Shown: positions 40,201 to 54,400, counted from the first letter of the stretch. The stretch is 64,000 nt of DNA from Apteryx mantelli (GCF_036417845.1 NC_089981.1:65809268-65873267), one strand, 5' to 3'. Notes: a model not told the origin generated them from the letters alone. Program-made: numbers and translations.

Positions 40201-41029
40201 TAGGCCCAAAACTGGAGGCAAAAGGAAAGAACCAAGCATAGGTTAAACTTGACCAGAAAGGAGAGCAGATTTCTGGCTCTGGGACAGTGAGAAGAGCTTG
40301 GATCATGGGTAGGGTGATGAGTCACATCAATGCCCTTTGAAACCTCCCAGGAAGAAAGGGTTGCAGGAAGCACTGTTAAGTTCAATTGAAGTGACAGATC
40401 TGTAGCTAGTGGTGTTTGTCAGGAGCTCTGCTAAAGCAAGGGCCCAAGGAATAATCTTGGGTGGACAGGACTGGGATGGGTTATTCACTATTGTGTCTTC
40501 TCAGACATGCCAGTACTGTTAAATGGGGCAGTCTCTGAACAGTGATGATGAAGATAGTATGGCACATATACTGAGGAAGAACCACCGTTGCTAGAGAAGT
40601 TGGGATTATCAGCAGTTTGTTCTTGGGCTTTTCAGTAGGTTGAACTGAACTGAAATGGCTTGTCATGTAGATGAATGTGAGGACTGGGCACTGGGCATTC
40701 CTGAAGAACATAACAAATATCCCTCTGTGCAAGAAATGTTCTTTGAAACACAGCCAGCCCAAGCTGAGATTTGGGCTGGATGAGCAAGGCTCTGTCTATG
40801 ATAGCCACTTGGGAACTGCAGTAGTATGGTGTGACAGCCATTCTTGAACTCTGGGATGTATTCCTTGTCATTGCCACTGCCAGTATGTAGACTCCCAGTT
40901 TGCCTGAGGCAGGAGAGAGCTAAACCAAAGTACTAAGTAACAGATCCTTTATCTCAGGAGAACAATTGGCTGTGATTTCAGGCCTCATTTGTCAGTGCTG
41001 TTTAATTATAGCCATGCTACTACTTACAG

Positions 41030-41096
41030 TGGAGGTCACTGCTCTGTTGTATGTCTATATAATGCTCCCTCTGGCCTTAAAAATCTATGAATCTAT
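41030..41096 (+). mobile_element. CR1-type 3' end with 8-bp tail repeat
   Basis: The stretch CCCTCTGGCCTTAAAAATC followed by TATGAATCTAT is the sense-strand 3' terminus of an amniote CR1, which ends in short AATCTATG-like repeats. Only the tail is recognisable. It is the same 3' end seen in reverse at 8637. Confidence 0.55.
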
Positions 41097-42099
41097 ATCC
41101 TGCTATTTGGGGCATTTGTACCAGTCTCCATTGTTTTTATTCTGAGGCTGAAATTACTCAAGTTTCTTCCTGGTTACCCAACTGAACGTTGCTGTTGGAA
41201 GGCTGACTAAAACAATTTAAGCCATCGTTCAGGTCTGGGTGCGATAGGCTGGTAGGAAACAAAATGTACATTTCATCTGCTCTATTTTCTACCCTTACAC
41301 TTGCCCATTTGTTTTCTCCTTGTGAAGGACCGACTGCCTTGCAGAGTGTGGATACATGAACAATTTGAACTTGCAAATATATTCTCACTAATGAGCTGTT
41401 CTATAGAAAATATATTGAATGCCCAGATCATTGTACAAAATGTCTTTTTGCAGGTCAGAGCACATGAGTAGTATTCATCTTAAAACTAACTACATACACC
41501 AAGTGCTTTTTGCTCAAGCAAAGCCTTCATTCATACTGGTGAAAGATACGCTTAAATAAGAAATAAAAACAAATCTATTTAGATATGTTGGTCTTGTCAG
41601 TTTTGAAAAACACTGCTTTTAAGTCCCAGTTTAAAAATGTGACCCAGACGCCTTGGAATTCTGTGACTGATTTGGGCTCCTAAATTACTTAAGTAACTAA
41701 TTATTTTACCTTCATATCACATTTCTTTCTATCCTTTATGTCCTCTAAAGATTTGGCCCAAAGAGCATATTTCTGTTTGAGATTCTTTCCTTGTCTGTGT
41801 TTGCCTTTAACAATTTTAATGGTCTGATACTGAACTTAAAAACAAGACTGCTCAAATACAGTATTCTTTTTTAAAAATGAGTGAAGAAGGAAAATTAATT
41901 GCAAAAAATCTTGCTGTAATGCAGTGTTAAGGTTGTGAATTTCAGAATTAAATGATAGTACCTGCTACAATCAAAATGCCACATGGCATCCATTCAAATG
42001 TGCTTCAGGCATCCTGCACTTGAATTGTATGCAAGGCAGGAAAATAAAAGAGCTAAAATGCTGTCAGGTTAATAATAAATTGTGCATACGTGTGGCACA

Positions 42100-42310
42100 T
42101 TTCATCAGAGTATTCCTAAGCATCTCACAACTACTGATAAATCAGTCAGCCTTCACATCACTCTGCTCCACTATGAAATGCATGTTATCTCCATTTTACT
42201 GATGGAGAAACTGGGAGGCTACAGAATGTGAATTATTGAAGGGTATCAAGTCAGAAGCTGCCTGTAGTGGGACTGGAATCCAGAACACTAAATCCTAAGT
42301 ATTAAACAAT
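42100..42310 (-). repeat. MIR/CORE-SINE-like fragment
   Basis: The block TTATCTCCATTTTACTGATG followed by GAGAAACTGGGAGGCTACAG, then a decayed form of 'caaggtcacacagc' and GGGACTGGAATCCAG, is the reverse-orientation MIR core and flank in order. Confidence 0.65.
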
Positions 42311-45300
42311 ACGATATTTTATCTAGTTTTATCCAAGTATGCTAGAAAAGCAGCAAAATACAGTGGTTTACATTGAATATGAAGCTAAATGGGGCTTTGG
42401 ATTTAGGAATTCTTGTAAAATTTCATTTGAAATTTTAGAGAAATATCTCTTTATTCTCTCTGGCAGAATGGATTGTCCATATCCGATAAGTTCTGCTCCT
42501 TTTGGCTGTTGTCCTTGTAACTCAATCAGCAGAAAACACCTTGAACCAGTCAGCTTGTTCCCTACTTCTTGCCAATGTGTTGCCCTATCTGGACTGTGCT
42601 CAGTGAGTCCTTCTATTTAGTGTGAGTTTATAGTCACTAATGAGGAAAAACAGATTGTAGCAATAAAAGTTTTAGCTGTTTTTTTTCCATCTGTAATTTA
42701 CGTGTTCCTCAATATACCCTTTCAAAACAGGAAGGAGAAAACCAGCAAAGGGAAAACCCAGGTCCTTTAAATGATTCCAGTAAAAATGTTTATGATTTCA
42801 CCAATAACAGAAAGCTGAAATGTTAATTCCAAGTCTTTGCATGCTTTACTGAGCATTCCCTTGGGATGGAAGGTGGCTGGAGGAAGTATAAAGAGGTCTT
42901 ACATTTCCCCTCCCACCTGCACTTCTGTAAACTGCTCAAGGTGATGCTCTAATGTAACCCTCCCTTCCTACCTAACACTGGACTTCATAGAAGGTTGCTC
43001 ATATGTGGTGGAGACAGAAGAGTTTTTATTAGGGCTTGTTGGTTGATTGGTTTGGTTGGTTATTTTGGGAGAAGATCACATGGAAAAAAGAATTCTTGAA
43101 AAGGCATGGGCTTTTTTTTTGTTCTCTTTGAGTACCTCAGTAAGAGTGTTTTAGAAGACTTCTTTCTTCTGTGTATTCCTTCCCTAAAAGTCTCCATTTT
43201 AAGCACCAAAGGTGGTTCCAGTAAGTCCCATTTCTGATGTTAGCCCTTGAAACCACAGTTGCCTGGCAAACAACAGGCACCCAAATGAGCAGAACAACTC
43301 TGCATGAAACGAGGATGATGGCAGATGGGGAACAATGCCCACATTCTTGAAATGGTAACATACTGGGGAGATATGAGCGTAGGCTCTTCAGCTCAGAGGT
43401 GTTCTCTTATTTTCTTTATAAACATGGAATACTGCATTTAACCATACTGACCTCCAACAGATATTCTGTTTTACTAGATAGCATTCAGGAGTGTGAGTAC
43501 AACTCCTCAGCTCAGAGGTAACTGTGGATTCTGACCTGGCACTTACTATAGAAGCTATTCTTGAAATAAAATTAGTAGAAGCTGTAGGCATTACTTACGG
43601 ATTATTTTAGTCCAACACACAACAGAAAGTTACTTGGTGCTGTGGGGAAGCACATAACTGGAATTCCTTCAGGTCTGTAATAAGACACATCAGCAGAACT
43701 AGGTCAGAAGGAAACAGATCTAAAACAACAGGCAATGCCAAGATCAGGAGTGACATTTGTCAGTAGTGCTGTCAAAGCGGATCCCATGATACTCACAGAA
43801 GGAAGAGTGGCCAGTCTGGACTGAGGTGTATTGCTAGAGCTATTAGCTCTGTGATAGATGGTTGGAGAGCAGTCCCCAGAACAGCAAAGATGCAGATCTT
43901 TTCTGTAAATGTTTCTGGCAGTCCTCTGTGAGCCAAACCACGCCTAAACACCAGAGCTCCAGCTGTTTCCTCCCCAGAGCTGAAGTATGATGAGCTGATT
44001 TTTGTAGCTGCTTATGACATTACTAATTTTTACTGCTTTTCCTCAAGCTTAATTGTCCCATCCTGGCTTGATCCTGGCTCTGTCGGGCTCATCACTGGAG
44101 TAGAAAGTAAGCAGAGAGCGTTCCAACTTCGGTGCTATTTCTCTTGACTGCGACCCTAACGTGGTAGACGGTGAGGCTGATTTCAGGAAGGGGAGGTGGA
44201 ACAAGGGAGATGACAGATGATGTGAGGAGGAAGCAGAACTGTCAGAACAATCACGGCTGGCAGGGGAAGAGCTTCCCGCTTGTGACTAGCCAGGCCAGCT
44301 TTCGTGCGCTGGTGCTGGGAGGCGAAGCAGTCTCTGAGGCAAAGCTATGGGAGACTGGGGGGATGGGCTCAACAACGTGAGAAAAAGAAGGCAAGTCAGC
44401 AAGGAAAAACCTGATCACTGCATCTATGAGGTGGAAAGGCTGCCCAAGCATGGAAAACTTATCAGCCATTAAGGCACCCAGTTGGAAGGCAGAGCTATAC
44501 TTTTGCATTTGCTTCTTAGTATTTGTCTTCAACTAAGTGAGATATCAACATCACTTGAGGATCTGATCCCTGAGCATCTACTAGCAGAGCTCTAAATATC
44601 CATCTTTTTGATCTTTGATTCCTTGCTGGAATTGGTCACCCAATACTGGAGACATGCTCCTTGCATCTTCTTAGCCCCCATCAAATGTGTCCTAAGAGTC
44701 TTCTCAGGTGTAAGAACAATGCAGCAATGCATGCATCTCTTTTTTTCTGCTATAATCAGTATTCTTCTCATTCCTCTGCTCTTGGAGTTGGCCTTGGAGA
44801 CCAAAGTCTTCTAGGTCTTCAGATATCACTATGGATCCATATGTTCTATGTATATGAAATCAGCAGAGTTGTAGAAGCTTGAACCTCCCTTTCCTTTCAT
44901 GTGAAGGCATAAAGGTGCTGTGACCCTCCTTCATTTCCCTCCAGGCCTTATGATGGAGAGCTAGAAACTGGAACATGTCTAACACACTCAAGTAAAACTC
45001 ATTTCTGAGAAAATCTTCTAGCTGTCTGTTATCTTTTAGACCACTTGCTATGTATAGCCCTGATCTGTCTGAACTGATTCCGATGGATCAGAGCCCTCTG
45101 GGATTCAAAGCCTGCCAGCTTTAAGCTCTCTGTATTTCTAGAGTTAATCATTATAATGGATGAACACATTCAGGATCTCTTCTGTGTTGGTGAATCTCAG
45201 AAGAGCAGATACCTGATTGTCATTCTCCACAAGAATATGTAAGTTGCAAGACATGAGGTAAAAGCTCCATCTGCTGGAACAGTCCTCAAAGGCCTTGTTG

Positions 45301-46699
45301 GAGACAAAGCTCCAGCCTTCTCCTGGCAAATGAGGTGGCTTCACCCAGGCCTCCTCTAACAGACAGGAAAGCAAAGGGCAATATGGAAAAGGTAGCACTG
45401 AGAAAACAACCAGTGCTCTTGTTACTCATGTGCTGAAGCAGCAGCACCAAAGCGGTCTCAGCATTGTTCGTACTGGAGCCAGGTTGTATGTCTCTAAGGT
45501 GGTTTCCAAGGTCCTGCCTCAAGCCTTGGCAGGATTACCCTAAGGTTGGCCAGTATCCAGCTGGCCAACTGTAACCTGTGTGTTATGAGACCATGCACTG
45601 CTGTGTGATCTGGAGCTTGTAAATTCAGGCATGAAGAAGCTAGTCTTTGCTGCATTTGAGATGAAGGAAAATATCTCCCCACAGTGATATGGGGAAAGAC
45701 TGGGAAGAGTAAGATCTAGCAACAAAGTGGTACTAATACTTAAAATCACAGGACCTGTTGCATCTTTGTCATTTGCTGAAGTAGTATCATGCAGACTAGA
45801 GTGTATTAAAGTGTTTTTAAGTGTTTAGAAGCTGTTAAGAATTTCAGAGACCCTGAAAATCAAGACATCAAGTATAGCTGAGAGGATGTGAAATGGTCCA
45901 ACCAAAATTGCTGTAGTAGTAAATTAGGCCTATTTGGCTATGCTCTTTGGCAAAACCAGTCAGGTAATACCCAGTGTGAACTGAGTGGAGAAGAGATACC
46001 AGTTCTTCCTATGGGACTGAATATGCCTACAGTCATTACTTCTGGTAACATAGGATTTCTTTATAGGAGAGAGTTATGCATTTCCTGAAGGAGTTCCCAT
46101 AGGGCATAAAATTACAAGGAATGGTCAAAATCAAATATGACTCTGAAGAAAGGTTGAAGGATGGCAGCATGGCATTTACCACATCCTTTTAGAAGTGTTC
46201 AGATGGTATTGAAGAGGAGATTGGCCAAGGCAGTCTGGCAGAGGACACTGGACATCCCACATACTATGGCTACTGTGGTGACAAGGTGCCACTGTTGTAT
46301 ATTAGACATTAGATGTTCAAAGAGGTTCAGACCAGGACTGAAAATTTTCACTTTGAGACCTCATAGCTATAATACAGGACAGGACTGCGTGTTCTGAAAA
46401 AACAGAAGGCCAAATGGTGCTTTCTTGGATTTTACATTCTACTATTGAACATCAGTCTGAGATCGATGGATTTTACTCTCTTAGCAACCTGAATATCATG
46501 CCAAGAAGTTTGGTGAGATATTGGAGGATAATAGTCCTCTTCTTTCCTAATAGTGCAGCCCACTCACATTAAACATCTGTAAATCTGCAGTGGTGATTAG
46601 GAGACATTTCAGAGTTTAATGAATAAACTTTTTGAGACAGCCTCATCCTTTTTTTGTAAATCCTGGTATGGCCATAGCTACCTGTCCAATTTAATCTTT

Positions 46700-48900
46700 T
46701 ATATCCTGTTCCCTATTCTTTTTCAGGGCATCACTCATAAGAAAGCTTGTGACAAATAGAAGTGCGCATTGCTTTCTTTGGGAGTCATACAAGAGATTAT
46801 GTAGACATGAAGAAGCAGATTTTACTCATGTTGTGTTACACCAAATAATATAGGAGATCACTGCCTGTTCTAGTCGAGAAGAAACCCAGAAGATGCTGTA
46901 TTCAGTCTTAAATTTAAGACAGTGAAGTGGACCTTTATCCACTAACATGTCCAAGCTCAAGACTGGTTCATGATTCATGCATACCGTCACCCGGTCTGTA
47001 GGATGTATATGGGAATGATACTGTTGATCCCAGTGTTCCTAACACAAAACCTTTTTTTTTCTGACTCTTCATGTTGTTGTGAGGGTTCATCAAGCAGTTA
47101 GCATTAGGAGAAGCAGAAGAACATTCCACTTCTCCCAGTAGTTATAGACTACAACAAATCTTTCACCCATAACAAGCAATTAAGTTTACAGACATTATGA
47201 CAGTATTCTTCTCCTTTTGGATGGTTTCTATTACTCTAGTCATTGGCAAGTGGGGCTTAAACCTTGTTATACTAGTAAGAAGAAATCTGGGCCTATAAAA
47301 TGCTGGTGTGCCTAGTTGATGCTATTCGTTAGGCTTCATTTCTGGCCTTCTGAAGTGTGACTGAGGTCAATATATTCTATCTCGGTCCCATAAAAGTAAG
47401 GGGATAACATGTTTTCACCTCACCTCTATATGGCTAATCCGAGAAAAAGAATGCTCCTCTTTGCCCTCACAGCAGTGACAATGGTTGTGACCATTCCAAG
47501 GCATGGATATCCGCCTGAGCTATGTGAAGTGGTGGGCATGGTGCTTGCAGGAGATGAAGCTACATTAGTGTCCTGGAACAGAAAGTTGTCAGGCTGGTCT
47601 GCATAGTGTTTCTGCCTGTCCTACAGAATTCTTTTGTGGCATGGCTGACGGGCACAATGTCCATATAATGATACATTATATAAGCAGCTAGGGAGATGTA
47701 CTCAATTGGTCTGTTGTTGGGAAGTCATCAGGCTCTGAATATAGTGTCATCAACATGAAATAATCCTGTTGCTCTGCACCTCCAAGCTGGCAAGCTTCCT
47801 GACCAGACTTATGTTATCCAGCAACTGGTGGCTGCTGAAGAAGTCCTTATAAATGTTCTTATATATGTTCTGTTAATGCAAATCTCCCACAACAGACTTG
47901 TTTACAAGGGAAAATACTATGTGCTCCAACTGCTGCTCCATATACTGCCTGAACCCGGGTTCCTTGCCAGATTTTTATTGGCTTCAGTTTGCAACTCTGC
48001 AGTTTTCTACTGCTTCTCCTAATGTGTTGGCTAATATCCAAGATCAGGTGGTACAAAGCTATGATATTCCTGATCACCTTTTACTGAATGACAGAGTTAG
48101 AGTTTTCACACCTGTGTAGATGTCCAGCTGGCCCTCACCCTTCTTCCATCTTACCTGGATGTATGCCAGAACCACATGCCAATAATGTTCCTAGTTGAGT
48201 AGCTGCTGTGCTTGACAGAAGGGGGATGAGCAACTGAGTACTACTACCGGTTTGCTCCTTACAGATTCAGAAGGTTGTCACATGAACCAATAAGTTCTTA
48301 TCCAGGAAAAGTCGCATCTCATGGTACCTGTTTTACTTAAAACAATATGAACCTGCAGAAGGCTCTGGTACCAGAGATGGTGCCTACATGCTGCTCTTGC
48401 AACATGCTGGATTAATATTAAATTCTTGGGGTTCACCTTGCAACAATATCAGCACATCACATACTTATGCAGTTGCAGCGAATCTCTTCCTCTATCTGAA
48501 ATTCAGTATTAGCAGAATTCTTCAGGATCTCCATTATACTTGCTTTTTTGTTAGAGGCATAACTTCTACTTGTGCTCTTCTGCACATCTGGGCACACTTC
48601 ACCAGCTCACAAGCTGATGCTACTGCTCACTTCTGCAACAAGTTGCAAGGTAGCAATGCAGAGTGATCCATTTTCTACTCTTGTTAAACATTATGTCCTT
48701 CACAAGGCAGCTAGGTCAGATACCAGTTCAGTAAAATGGTACTTCAGTCACTCCTTGATATAGCTGAAATACTTTGTTCTTTCTGTCCTGGAGGGATACT
48801 GCTTGCCAGTCATTTCCAGTGGGATCCACACTGACACATTCCTGAAGAAGAGAGAACAGATACTTACCCTTCAGTAATTAGAAAAGAAGGTACAGTCTCT
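46700..48900 (+). mobile_element. Decayed DIRS-like (tyrosine-recombinase) retrotransposon
   Basis: Recognised from family pattern, not a search. Around 46866-46925 the text resembles the reverse-transcriptase stretch that codes for V-x-K-K and then L-D-L-R-Q in DIRS elements. At 47650-47700 a frame reads H-N-x-x-x-M-x-H-Y-I-S-S-stop-G, like the RNase H motif D-N-T-T-A-M-x-Y-I-N-K-Q-G, with an in-frame stop at 47689-47691. Later blocks (47770-48180, 48590-48760) follow the order of the RNase H tail and recombinase C-terminus. The end, AACAGATACTTACCCTTCAG at about 48860, resembles DIRS termini. All frames are broken by stops and shifts. A gag-like part may extend left to about 44.9 kb, but I cannot show it. 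Confidence 0.5.
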
Positions 48901-49529
48901 CTTCCAAATCCCTCATCAGTAGCGCTAATGACCATTACTGAGATCTGAAGATGAATTGTGCCTCTGCTCCCTAAAGGGTATTGTTTTGTTTCAGATCTGT
49001 GTCTCACTGGTGAAGAAAGTTTTTATTAGCTCTTTATTATGGGACTGATTACTCACCTTGCAGTAAATGAGGCTCTTTAAGATCTAATCAGTATAGGTTG
49101 AACAGCTTTCCCTGATTCGTGCAGCAGTATGGCCTTTGACTTGTGTGGGAAATAAGAGAGGGCCATGGCTCTCCATGACCTCACCTTAAACAGGGAGATA
49201 CAAGCATTGTGGGACAGCCTGACATATGCTGCTGGTCGTAACACTTTCCTTTTCCGTGCTTGTGGAGCACAAATGCTTAGTTAGACTCCCTGCTGCTGAA
49301 GAATCAAGGTTTCTGCAGGAGAGGTGCCAGCCTTTGCTCACACAGCAAGCAGCCAGCTAAAATTTTCTTTTTCTGTCCTGACAGTATAGCACAGCCCTGC
49401 TGCAAAGAGATTATGTTTAGGAAGAAGAGACAAAACTAATTTATGTTTTTCCTGTGCTTAAGACCTCAGTAAGATATCAGTTAGTGCCAGCGTTTGGCAC
49501 TGTGTTTGGCAGTGAGTCTCCTTGGTGTG

Positions 49530-49605
49530 GGGACTCTGCCTTTTTTTTTTTGTTTGTACAGTGCTCAACATGTTTGTGTGCTATGAGAAACCAATTATTA
49601 TGGTG
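49530..49605. repeat. Ancient amniote interspersed repeat, fragment
   Basis: The text GGGGACTCTGCC, a T run, GTTTGTACAGTGCTCAACATG and then GTGCTATGAGAAACC resembles the other orientation of the repeat type seen at 20480, whose usual form has 'gtttgtacagtgcctagcac' and 'aggtgctatggtaata'. Confidence 0.4.
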
Positions 49606-50979
49606 GCAGCTCTTCTGGATTCAGAAATGAGGCAGGTTATGAACTGAGGACTCCACCCAACTCCTTCCACTTAGGCGATGGAAGCTGGGAATGACGTTGA
49701 CTCTCTGTCAGCTTACAGTGAATTTGAGTTGGCTTGGAGATGAAAAGGTTTGTATTGCTCAGCTGTGTCTTTTATATATGTATCAGACCTGAGAAAATGA
49801 GCATGGAAACTATTTACTGCACACAATTCTTTTAAGAGATTTAAGAAGGAGTAGAATTTTAAAATATTTTTTCAATACCAAAAAAATTTATGGCTCTTTT
49901 CCCCACATCATTTCAAGTTTTTTTTCTGTTGTTCTAGATATGGGCTTATGCATAATATGTTAATACAATAATAAAAAGTATGTTGGATTGTACATTCAAA
50001 AACAGAGAAATTTCTTCTGCATGCAAGGGCTTAGTACTACTCTGTTCCATGAGACAGACACTTGCTAACTTCAATGGGTATGTGGTGACCTGACCCCTGG
50101 CCTGTCATTATGCAGTTGAATCTGCATCTGCATGGATCCCACTGCAGGCTGAGGTCTACATTTAGACATTCATATAAGAAAATTTAGCGTTTTGAAAGAT
50201 GGAAAATGCAGCTGTTTCCCATCATTATGTTTCACATTTACTTAAGTCAGCAGTTACTCTTTTTCAAGCAGCGACTTTCAGCAATAAACAAAGCAAATGC
50301 TTCCAATAGAACCTCTTGATGACTTCTATTTAATTTAAATATATATTTTGTGGCAGCAAATACAGCAATAACATGAAAAATAAAACCCACTAACATATAC
50401 TCTAAAAATGATATGTAGATGTAGGAGGGAGAGGAAAAGAAGATGCATTTCTTTTGGTTACTCATGCTGTATTTAGGGTGATTATTGTAAGTTGGAGGAG
50501 CATGCGTTATATATTTTTATGCGTAATAAATAGAGTTCTCACTTCACAGGCAAACTGGAACTCCATCCTAATTAGAAGTGGAGTGAATGCATCAATAATT
50601 AGTTGATACTTATTTATATGAAACCTAGAGGCATGCTAAGCATGTTATGGATGCCAAGTAAATTTCAAGATCATGGTCTTTACTTTCAAATCAGTAGGCA
50701 ATTCAGGGAGAGGAGTGTTTACAACAGGAGATTGTAAGCAGGTTCTTGTCCAGAGAAACCTACTGAAGCACAAGTCATAGCACCTGGTGGACATGGCAAC
50801 CTTTTCTGATGAGTCTTTCCCTTAGAACTGAGTTACAAATTAATCCAGCGTGAATCTTATAAGTAACAAACCTAGATTTCAATGTTTATTAGCTATAATC
50901 AATATTGAGGAAGAAGATGGAAACTTTATTCCCCCACCACCACACACACCTTTTTCAGGAGGAATTGATAAATATAAAT

Positions 50980-51009
50980 TGTATAAATCTCAGCTGTATA
51001 AATCTCAGG
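50980..51009. repeat. Two-copy 15-bp tandem repeat
   Basis: TGTATAAATCTCAGC is followed at once by TGTATAAATCTCAGG; 14 of 15 bases are identical. Confidence 0.9.
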
Positions 51010-54000
51010 GATCATAAAAATCTTGAGGAGTATAGCATTGTTTGCATGTGTTGGGTTCAGTGGTTCAGTGATAATGCTAGTTAGACCTTCCAACAAAGTG
51101 ACGCCATAATACTGAAGATATGATATCTGGCCTAGTGAATGGAGTCTGCTAAAGTTCCCTTTTAACTTGGAAGATGCTGCCTCTCACTATCTAGGAACAT
51201 CTGTGTGCCCAACAGGTGGATGTACTACATCACTTCTGTCTTTGGATGTTGCAATCCTATAAAGGAGCAGTGTTGGCATAAGGCACTAGTAAATGTCAGG
51301 TATTGGTGGATGAAGGCTTATTCCTTGCCCTCAGAGGCTGCACAACCAGCCACCACTTCAGTGCGTGGGCTTTAGCATCTGAGGCCTAGTGGGGTGGGAT
51401 CTCCTCCCCACTGTGGCCTGGCACCTTCTACGTGAGCAGGGAAGTGCTTGAGTGGCAGAGGGCTCCAGGTGCCTGAGCAGCATCTCTCTTCCTGCCTCAT
51501 GCGAAATCAGACTGGCGGCAGAAGTGGGGATGGGAAATTTTCTGCCTAGCAGTTTTTCACACTGTTCTACTGCCTCTGACCCCCTCCAGAGCAGACTGAG
51601 TAGGAGCAAGCAGTGCTGCCAGGAAGACTGTCAGGTGGATTTGGAGAAGGTCCCCCCTTTCTCTTCCTCCACCCTTGCCCTGCTAGGCTAGTCACAGCCT
51701 CGTATGCCTCCAGCTCTGCTTCTTCAGATTACTCTGGGGGGGAATATTAGCATCCTCTAATAACTCTGTCAGACTTATTGAGGGATTTGTTTTATTAATA
51801 TGGTGACTGGGTACAGCAAATAGATTATAGCTTGGACCACTTCATAGGCTTAACAAGCCCTTCCTGTGCTTACTTATCACTTTTTTCCAAATCTCCCTGT
51901 GTTAACTCCTTTTTCTTCTCTTTGTGTTGCTATTTATTGAATATCCCCAGTGCTGTACGTTTCACAGGGAATATGTCCAAAGTTCTTTCCCGTCCATCAT
52001 TTTTTGTGTGATAAGAGAGGAATGGAGTAGGCACAATTTGTGATGGATGTGGAGGTAGTAAATGCTTTCCATAGCTGTCATAGTGATGGTCTGAGAACAA
52101 GACAAAGGTGAAAATGCTTAGCATGCATGCAGATTCTTGTTCAATAGGAGAGAACGTACCCTTTTCCTGCGGCATATGGTGGGCAATGCCCTAGTTTCCA
52201 GTCTGTGTGTCAGTCTTGCAGATAATGCAGCTAAAGGTGAAATGCCATGGGCCTGATTTCAGTACTTTGAGCAGATAGCAGAGCGCATGCAGTAAATAAC
52301 TAGTTTTAGCTTTCTGATCAGATGGCTGGCTCACTTTAGTGTAGCTGTGAGACTGCTCAAAAATAGGTCATTTTTGTGGTGGTCAGCATGGAGAAGTCCA
52401 CTGTTGTGCATCATCATCATCAGCATGCTCCATGTCACTTTTATGTCCTGATAACCTTCTAGCATTATCCTTTTTGCTGGATCTGAGAAGCAGCAGCTGT
52501 GTTAGTGAATCTGGGGGAGACCTTCTTGGGGGGAGGGAGGCCCTTTAGGGAGATCCATCCTATTGCCATCTCTTCCTGCTACCTGAGTCACTTTAAAAAG
52601 GAAGTCTGTAGGAGTGAGTCTGGCTCCTGTATCCCTAAGGTGTGTGGTGTGAGCCACCTCCAGCTTACAAGAACATCTCTCTCTGCAGCCACTGAAGTGT
52701 CACATTAGTTGATTTAGTTCTTGTTAGAGTCAAGACTGGAGAGAAAATTGGGCTTATAATGGGAAACTAGTTTCAACTGTAGTTAGAACATGAGGAAGCA
52801 GCTGTCTCTAAGAATGTAACTCTATCTGCAATTAATTTTTGAAAGGCTTTGTAAAGGGAAAGGCTCTCTCACCTTGAAGCGAAATCTGAATGAGGGGGTG
52901 GGAGTTTCCAGCCATAAAAGGTTTCGTGGAAGCAGGTACAGAGATGTCTGGGTAATGTTACAGAAGTGTGATAAAGCAGGTAGTAGCAATGTATAATTTT
53001 AGAAGGTCATAGATTCTAGTTGCAGCCAAGCTGGAATTACTGGGATGGAAACAGAAATCATCTTCTTGTTACCGTTGAAGATGACCTACGAAAATGCAAA
53101 ACTGCTTTCTATGTAACCCTGCCAGTATATGAAAGGTTTATATACACTGGTCCCAAACATTGTAGCAAAAGCAGGAAAGTCATGCAGCCTCTTTTTTTTC
53201 TGAGAGGGGCCACTTGCATGGAAGAAGTTTTGGCATTTCTAGTTTATAACGTAGTGAACCATAGGGTGAATTTTTCTGTTTGCGTGGAACACTGAATGCC
53301 AAATAGTAGTGTTTGTGGAGGAACTGTGTATTGCATGTGTGTTTCTGGGGCACTCACCATCTGAATATTCATGTTTGTCTATGACCTGATTTGTTTCTCC
53401 TCTGGTATCTGAGCTAAGCTGAAAGGATTCCTCCTTCACAAGAGCTGTAGCTCTTCTTGGCTCAGGTGTTGCAAGTGGATTCTAGGGCAGATGATCGTTC
53501 TTTAGAGAGCTGTGTATGTGACACTGGTAAACAGAAAGGGAAGGGGTTCTGAGTCCACACCAGGGCCTAGTGAGGAATGAAGACCTCCAGAGAGGTGGCA
53601 TGCTGTTAGGCTGACTTGTTCAAACATAATCTGTATTTCTTATTCATAAACTTGCCAGTCTGTGTTTCTGACAAGAAAAATAGCTTTGTTCTCATTGGTT
53701 TCTTCATCATTGGCCAGATTGAGTAGTAATGTATGTCCCTCAGGGAGAGAGAGGCTTTAACAGATTTAGACCTGTGATAAAATATACTGGATGCACAGAT
53801 TGCCCAGTACAGCTGACCCAAGGCTAAAATTGAAAGCTGGTCCTGCTGTAGATTACTTAGATGCCTTTTCACTGTAGCCACAGAATGGTTCCCATTTGGA
53901 ATGTCTTGATGGACCAGCACTCTTCAGTTTAGAAACGATTTGACTAAGGCAGCAGATAGGCAGATCGCTATAATCAAGAGTGCTGCAGAGAAGATGAATA

Positions 54001-54400
54001 GGGAATGATTCTTCATTATCTCCTATAAAACAGTAAGTAGGGGATGCCCAATATGATATATTCAGCTGCAGGTTTCAAATGAACAAATGGAAGTGCCATT
54101 TCACACTGTATAAATTCTAGTTCTGGAAGAGACCAGACAAATTCATAGAAAAAGTCCATCAAGGATTATGAAACATTCTGATCACAATGCAACCTCCACC
54201 AGTCTCTGATTGCTGGAAGCTGAGAATACAGTTACTCTGTATTTTCTCTGTTTCTTTGACTTCCCTGAGCACCTGCACTTGGCTCCTGTCAAAGGGCCAG
54301 CCTGGGTGTGATGTTTGTCCTGCTCCATTATGGAAGCTCTTAGTCCTGATGCCTAGCAGCTGCTACTGATGGGATTGTAAGGGGAAAGTGCTTTTTGAAT

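Noticed and set aside
48152..48163. Tyr-Leu-Asp-Val as a reverse-transcriptase active site
   Set aside because: It lies about 1.2 kb after the other reverse-transcriptase motif and after the RNase H-like motif, so the order is wrong. The DNA fits better a later block of a DIRS element.
53020..53295. 91-codon + strand frame
   Set aside because: No recognised domain, no splice-site support; likely chance.
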